This document shows positions 60,531 through 64,000 of a DNA stretch of 64,000 nucleotides, piece by piece. The position numbers and the translations under genes are program-made. The notes under the pieces were generated by a model, which saw nothing but the letters and a program-made list of their open reading frames with translations, ran no database searches and was not told the origin of the DNA. The number at the start of each line of letters is the position of its first letter. Position 1 is the stretch's first letter. Source of the DNA: Sphingomonas sp. JC676 (lineage in GTDB: Bacteria; Pseudomonadota; Alphaproteobacteria; Sphingomonadales; Sphingomonadaceae); assembly GCF_014489075.1 (NCBI RefSeq), contig NZ_JACTGR010000006.1, positions 310,001 to 374,000 of the forward strand, given 5' to 3'.

Positions 60531-63500
60531 TCAGAAGCGGAACTTCGCGCCCGCACGGTATTGCCTGCCGAGGATGTTGTTGCCGACCTGCACGGCATTG
60601 TAGTTGAACGCGCCATAGGTGACCGGGTCGATGCCCGGCATCGCGTCGAGCAGGTTGATCGCGTTCACGTAGAAGCTGAAATGGTCGGTGACCTTCACCG
60701 TCGCGTTCAGATCCACCGTGATGTAGCGCTTGACGCGGCAGCCGACATAGTCGGGCGCCAGGCCGCAATCCTCATAATCGGTGCCCTGGTCCATCGCCGA
60801 CATATCGTAGCCCGAAGTGTAGTTGACCGTGCCGGTTGCGGCGAAGGGCCCGCTTTCGATGGTGTTCATCCAGCTTCCGCGCCAGCGGAACGTGCCCGAT
60901 CCGGCGGTCAGGTTAAAGTTGCCGAGCGTATCGACATAGGTTTCCTTGCTGCCGTCCGGGAACGTCGTGCTGAGCTCGAGGATCAGGCTCGCGTCGAGAT
61001 TGCTCGTCCAGCGCAAGCCACCGAAATCGTGCGTGAAATTGACTCCGAAATCCAAGCCTTCGGACTTGATCGTATTGGCGTTGATCAGCTGGGATTCGAC
61101 GAACGCGATCCGGGGCAGCGCATTGGGATGGTTCGGATCGGGTGCGTCGGCGATAACGTTATAGCCCGCGGGGATCGCGGCGCCGGCATAATAGGCCGAG
61201 ATTGCGGGATCCGATGACGGCGCAGTGATGGCCCCGGTCTTCTTGATGTTGAAATAGTCAACCGTGACTGAGAGATTCCGGATCGGCTCGAACAGGATTC
61301 CGGCGGTGAAGCTGCGTGATTTTTCGGGCTTCAGATTGGGGGACGCGAGCGTCGTCAGGCCGATCGAATATGCGGTGACATAGGTGGGGCAGCCGGCCGC
61401 ATTGTCGGGCCGGCAGGCGGCGCCATACTGCGCCAGGAAGTTCGCCGGGATATTGGCGACCGATTGCGAGACGAACCCCGTCGTCGGCAGCGCATTCGCC
61501 TCGCCGAAGCTTGGAATGCGGAACCCACGCGAATAGGTGCCGCGCAGCGCGATTTCGCGGATCGGCGTGAACTTCGCGCCGATCTTGGGCGAAAAATTGC
61601 TCTGCCCGCTCGAATAATGGTCGTAGCGGCCCGAGGCGTTGACCTCGAGCATGTCGAGGATCGGCGCGTTGATCTCGCCAAAGGCCGAGGTGACGGTGCG
61701 GTTGCCCTTGGTACCGAAGGCATTGAGCGTGAAATAGCGCTGGGTCGGGCCGTTATAGTCGTCGTTCGCGCTCGGTGCGTCGACCGCTTCGTAGAAGATC
61801 GAGCCGCCAAAGCCGAGCTGGAGCGGACCGCCCGGCAGGTCGAGCAGCTTCTTGGCCACGGTGAACTGCGCCTGGTAGAGGTCCGAGCTGTCGTGCGTGA
61901 TGTTCTCGGGCGAGAGATAGTCGCGGATCGCGGCGCTGTTCCGTTCCGGATTGACGAAATTGTACGTCCCTTGCGCGATCGCATCGAGCAGATGCTGGAT
62001 GTACACGAAGCCGGCGGTGCGCAGCCGCAGGTCGGTGTGCATCGCCGTGGCGTTGAGGCTGTAGTTCCAGTCGTCGAAGGCCGTACCGCTGATCCCGAAG
62101 GCCGCGCGATACACCTTGCTGCGCGTCTCGTTGAAGGTGCGGGTGTCCGCCAGCGTGCCGACCAGGCGGGCAACCTGGCCCTGGGCCGCGAATGGATTGT
62201 TCAGATTGAGCACGCCGTTACCCGCGTTGCAGCCGGTGCCCAGCCCATTCGCCGAACCCACGCCCTGGGGGCACACATAGACTGGAAGCGTCAATATGCC
62301 CGAACCCGGCGCCACCGCGCCGGCCGCCGTCGATGTCGAGAAGCGCGGATAGCGGATGCCGGTATTGGCGTTGGCGCGGATTGCCGCCGGGCCGCCGGTG
62401 AAATTGGTCGTGCTTTGCTGGAAGTTGAACAGCAGATAGGCTTCCGCATTGTCGCCCACCTTGGTGGTGAAGCGCGCCGAGGCGCCGAACCGCTCGATAT
62501 TGGGCGAGACCGGCGCATAGGCGTTGGTCGTGTCCTGCTGGCAGAGCCTGGTCGGGACCGAGCCGTTGTTGCTCGCGGCGAGCTCCGCCGCGGTGGGGCT
62601 GTAGGAAGTTCCCACGCGGCAGCCGGCGGCGGCGTTGAGGATCTGGTAGCGACCCAGCGCGGCGGAGTTGGTCGCGTCATAGGGGCGCACGAAGAAGGTC
62701 GAGGCGCCGACGACGAAACCGAGATTGGGGAAATGGCCGTCGCCGTCGAGCCCGTTCATCACATTGTTCGGGCCGCAATGCTGCGACCCCGTGCGGTCGC
62801 TGCAGATGCCGCGAAGGTCGTCGGAGTTGAACGGTGCGCGCAGGTCCTTGTTGTAGACGGCCTCGGTGCGGAAATAGAAGCCGCTGAGATAGGCGTTGTA
62901 CCCGTCGCTATCGAGATCGCCCGTACCGGCGGTGAGCGTCAGCCGCTGGTTCGCGCCCAGCCCGTCCTCGGAGATTCCCGCCTCCGCGCGGCCGGCAAAT
63001 CCCTTGAAATCGCGCTTGGTGATGATGTTGACGACGCCGGCGATGGCATCGGCGCCATAGCTGGACGAGGCACCGTCGCGCAGCACCTCGATCCGGTCGA
63101 CGATGTCGTCGGGGATGGTGTTGAGGTCGACGAAGTTGCGCGAGCCGTCATCCGCCAGCGGGAAATAGGCGGCGCGAAGGCCGTCGAAGAGCACCAGGGT
63201 CGAGCTGGTCGAGAGACCGCGCAGCGACACCGCCGAGGCGCCGCCGGCGAAAGCGCCGTTCGCGGTGAACGAATTGGTGAGCGCCGGGCCGTTGTTCGAC
63301 GATAGCTGCTGCACGGCATCCTGCACGGTGTTGAGGCCACGCTGATCAATCGACTCAGCGCTCAGCACGGTGACCGGCGAGGGCGTGATCGTGGAGCTGG
63401 CGAAGAGCGAGCCGGTGACGACGATCTCCTCCTGGGTGTCGCCGCTATCGGCCTGGGTTGGGGGAGCGGTCGCGGTGCTATCCTGGGCGAACGCGGGTGT

Positions 63501-63560
63501 CGCCGCGCTCAACAACAGGACGGCCGTCGCGAGAAGGCGTGCACGAGTAGTGATGATCAT
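60531..63560 (-). CDS. TonB-dependent receptor
   Basis: 1009 residues from ATG 63560, with AAAAGGGG 7 nt upstream. Signal peptide ending TPAFA. Gln/Asp-rich spacer with TonB box EEIVVTGSLFA, plug (VTVLSAESIDQRGLNTVQDA, VSLRGLSTSSTLVLFDGLRA, DIVDRIEVLRDGASSSYGADAIAGVVNIITKRDF). The long Asn/Thr-rich barrel ends YRAGAKFRF. The plug form is that of the large proteobacterial receptors for plant- or polymer-derived substrates with long extracellular loops, several with Cys pairs (residues about 250-350). Substrate cannot be read; no hydrolase lies beside it. Converges on the LytTR regulator. Confidence 0.92.
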   Translation of the reverse strand: MIITTRARLLATAVLLLSAATPAFAQDSTATAPPTQADSGDTQEEIVVTGSLFASSTITPSPVTVLSAESIDQRGLNTVQDAVQQLSSNNGPALTNSFTANGAFAGGASAVSLRGLSTSSTLVLFDGLRAAYFPLADDGSRNFVDLNTIPDDIVDRIEVLRDGASSSYGADAIAGVVNIITKRDFKGFAGRAEAGISEDGLGANQRLTLTAGTGDLDSDGYNAYLSGFYFRTEAVYNKDLRAPFNSDDLRGICSDRTGSQHCGPNNVMNGLDGDGHFPNLGFVVGASTFFVRPYDATNSAALGRYQILNAAAGCRVGTSYSPTAAELAASNNGSVPTRLCQQDTTNAYAPVSPNIERFGASARFTTKVGDNAEAYLLFNFQQSTTNFTGGPAAIRANANTGIRYPRFSTSTAAGAVAPGSGILTLPVYVCPQGVGSANGLGTGCNAGNGVLNLNNPFAAQGQVARLVGTLADTRTFNETRSKVYRAAFGISGTAFDDWNYSLNATAMHTDLRLRTAGFVYIQHLLDAIAQGTYNFVNPERNSAAIRDYLSPENITHDSSDLYQAQFTVAKKLLDLPGGPLQLGFGGSIFYEAVDAPSANDDYNGPTQRYFTLNAFGTKGNRTVTSAFGEINAPILDMLEVNASGRYDHYSSGQSNFSPKIGAKFTPIREIALRGTYSRGFRIPSFGEANALPTTGFVSQSVANIPANFLAQYGAACRPDNAAGCPTYVTAYSIGLTTLASPNLKPEKSRSFTAGILFEPIRNLSVTVDYFNIKKTGAITAPSSDPAISAYYAGAAIPAGYNVIADAPDPNHPNALPRIAFVESQLINANTIKSEGLDFGVNFTHDFGGLRWTSNLDASLILELSTTFPDGSKETYVDTLGNFNLTAGSGTFRWRGSWMNTIESGPFAATGTVNYTSGYDMSAMDQGTDYEDCGLAPDYVGCRVKRYITVDLNATVKVTDHFSFYVNAINLLDAMPGIDPVTYGAFNYNAVQVGNNILGRQYRAGAKFRF

Positions 63561-63624
63561 GAAGTTGCCCCTTTTGCTTATCCGATCCACAAAAGGAGAA
63601 GGCGGCCACCATTCCAATTCGCCA

Positions 63625-63709
63625 GCGGGCGAACGCACACGACTAGCTGCCGACGAGCCGCCCCATCGGCTTGACGACGTTCGACTGCGAATTTCCGACG
63701 TTCGCCCGC
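63625..63709. promoter_or_regulatory. Inverted repeat upstream of the second TonB receptor
   Basis: GCGGGCGAACG (63625-63635) and CGTTCGCCCGC (63699-63709) are perfect 11-bp inverted copies 63 bp apart. CGACGTTCG also appears twice within this segment. It lies between the receptor start (63560, minus) and the membrane-protein start (63801, plus), so it may be an operator pair for divergent promoters. Confidence 0.4.
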
Positions 63710-63800
63710 TTCACAGGGCCAGCCAGCTTCGCCGGGCTGCATGCGGCTGGCGAAACCGGGTCGCGCCGGTCACCCCGCCCGCACGAGAGGGAGGAACGAT

Positions 63801-64000
63801 ATGCGCGGGAAGCTGATCGCCGTTGCAACGCTGGTTGCGGGCACGCTCGATATCGCGGCGGCGATCGGCATGACGCTGCTGCGCGGAAAATCGGTCCCGC
63901 GCATGCTGCAAGGGATCGCCTCAGGTCCGTTCGGGGAATGGCCGCTGGCAAGCGGCTGGGCGGGCGCTGCTACGGGCCTCGCGGTGCACGTCGCCATCAT
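63801..64000 (+). CDS. Conserved integral membrane protein, N-terminal part (runs off right edge)
   Basis: 66 codons plus two bases lie in the window, from ATG 63801 with GAGGGAGG 6 nt upstream. First helix is about residues 5-25 (IAVATLVAGTLDIAAAIGM), then RGKSVPRMLQGIASGPFGEW, then a second helix starting GAATGLAVHVAI. This pattern recurs in short four-helix membrane proteins of unknown function in proteobacteria. Divergent from the TonB receptor gene. Confidence 0.7.
   Translation, partial: MRGKLIAVATLVAGTLDIAAAIGMTLLRGKSVPRMLQGIASGPFGEWPLASGWAGAATGLAVHVAI

Noticed and set aside
61464..63305. 613-codon plus-strand open frame
   Set aside because: Antisense to the second TonB receptor; Arg/Ala/Gly-rich with no motif.

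Overview
The window looks like chromosomal DNA of a sphingomonad (Alphaproteobacteria, Sphingomonadaceae, probably Sphingomonas or a close relative). The DNA is GC-rich and densely coding. It carries two PEP-CTERM proteins of the sphingomonad PEPxxW type, large TonB-dependent receptors, 'tryptophan halogenase' flavoproteins beside a receptor, PadR-HAAS and LytS/LytTR regulators, and several short exported proteins of a kind common in this family. No rRNA, tRNA, CRISPR array, transposase or phage gene was seen. The species is inferred; no marker gene is present.

1-9.8 kb: truncated MipA/OmpV outer-membrane protein, sterol-desaturase-like hydroxylase, a divergent LysR/polysaccharide deacetylase pair, a PEP-CTERM protein, a divergent TetR/beta-class GST pair with a palindromic operator, a second PEP-CTERM protein with a P-domain-like fold, Ung, an Nth-like DNA glycosylase, DUF1810, GFA, CsaA-like and a small exported domain protein. 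9.8-19.5 kb: ubiG, lysC, a cutC-asparaginase operon, ohr with tandem palindromic operators, an unrecognised two-gene locus (14.2-16.0 kb), a nitronate monooxygenase-like gene and a padR-HAAS operon. 19.6-36.6 kb is housekeeping: ptsP, rodZ-like, cpoB, tilS, ftsH, then proA-nadD-rsfS-rlmH-envC-ctpA-dsbB-coq7, and a GT87-like membrane protein. 36.7-43 kb: hemerythrin, a parallel beta-helix/diheme cytochrome pair, UdgX, a cytochrome P450 coupled to an isocyanide-hydratase-like protein, and a DUF6445 protein.

43-58 kb is the main accessory system: an alpha-glucan (starch/maltodextrin) utilisation locus. Its order is TonB receptor, flavin-dependent halogenase homologue, LacI repressor (opposite strand), secreted GH13 amylase, GH13 alpha-glucosidase, GH97 alpha-glucosidase, a second halogenase homologue and an MFS sugar transporter. 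The last five genes are nearly all stop/start coupled. An identical 12-bp box (TGAATACGTATG) lies upstream of the receptor and between lacI and the amylase, which suggests one LacI regulon. The likely flow is receptor uptake of maltodextrin, periplasmic hydrolysis, then MFS import. The halogenase homologues keep the catalytic Lys and Glu, but their role is unknown.

58-64 kb: an orphan winged-helix regulator, a LytS/LytTR two-component pair, a convergent second TonB receptor, and the start of a conserved membrane protein at the right edge.
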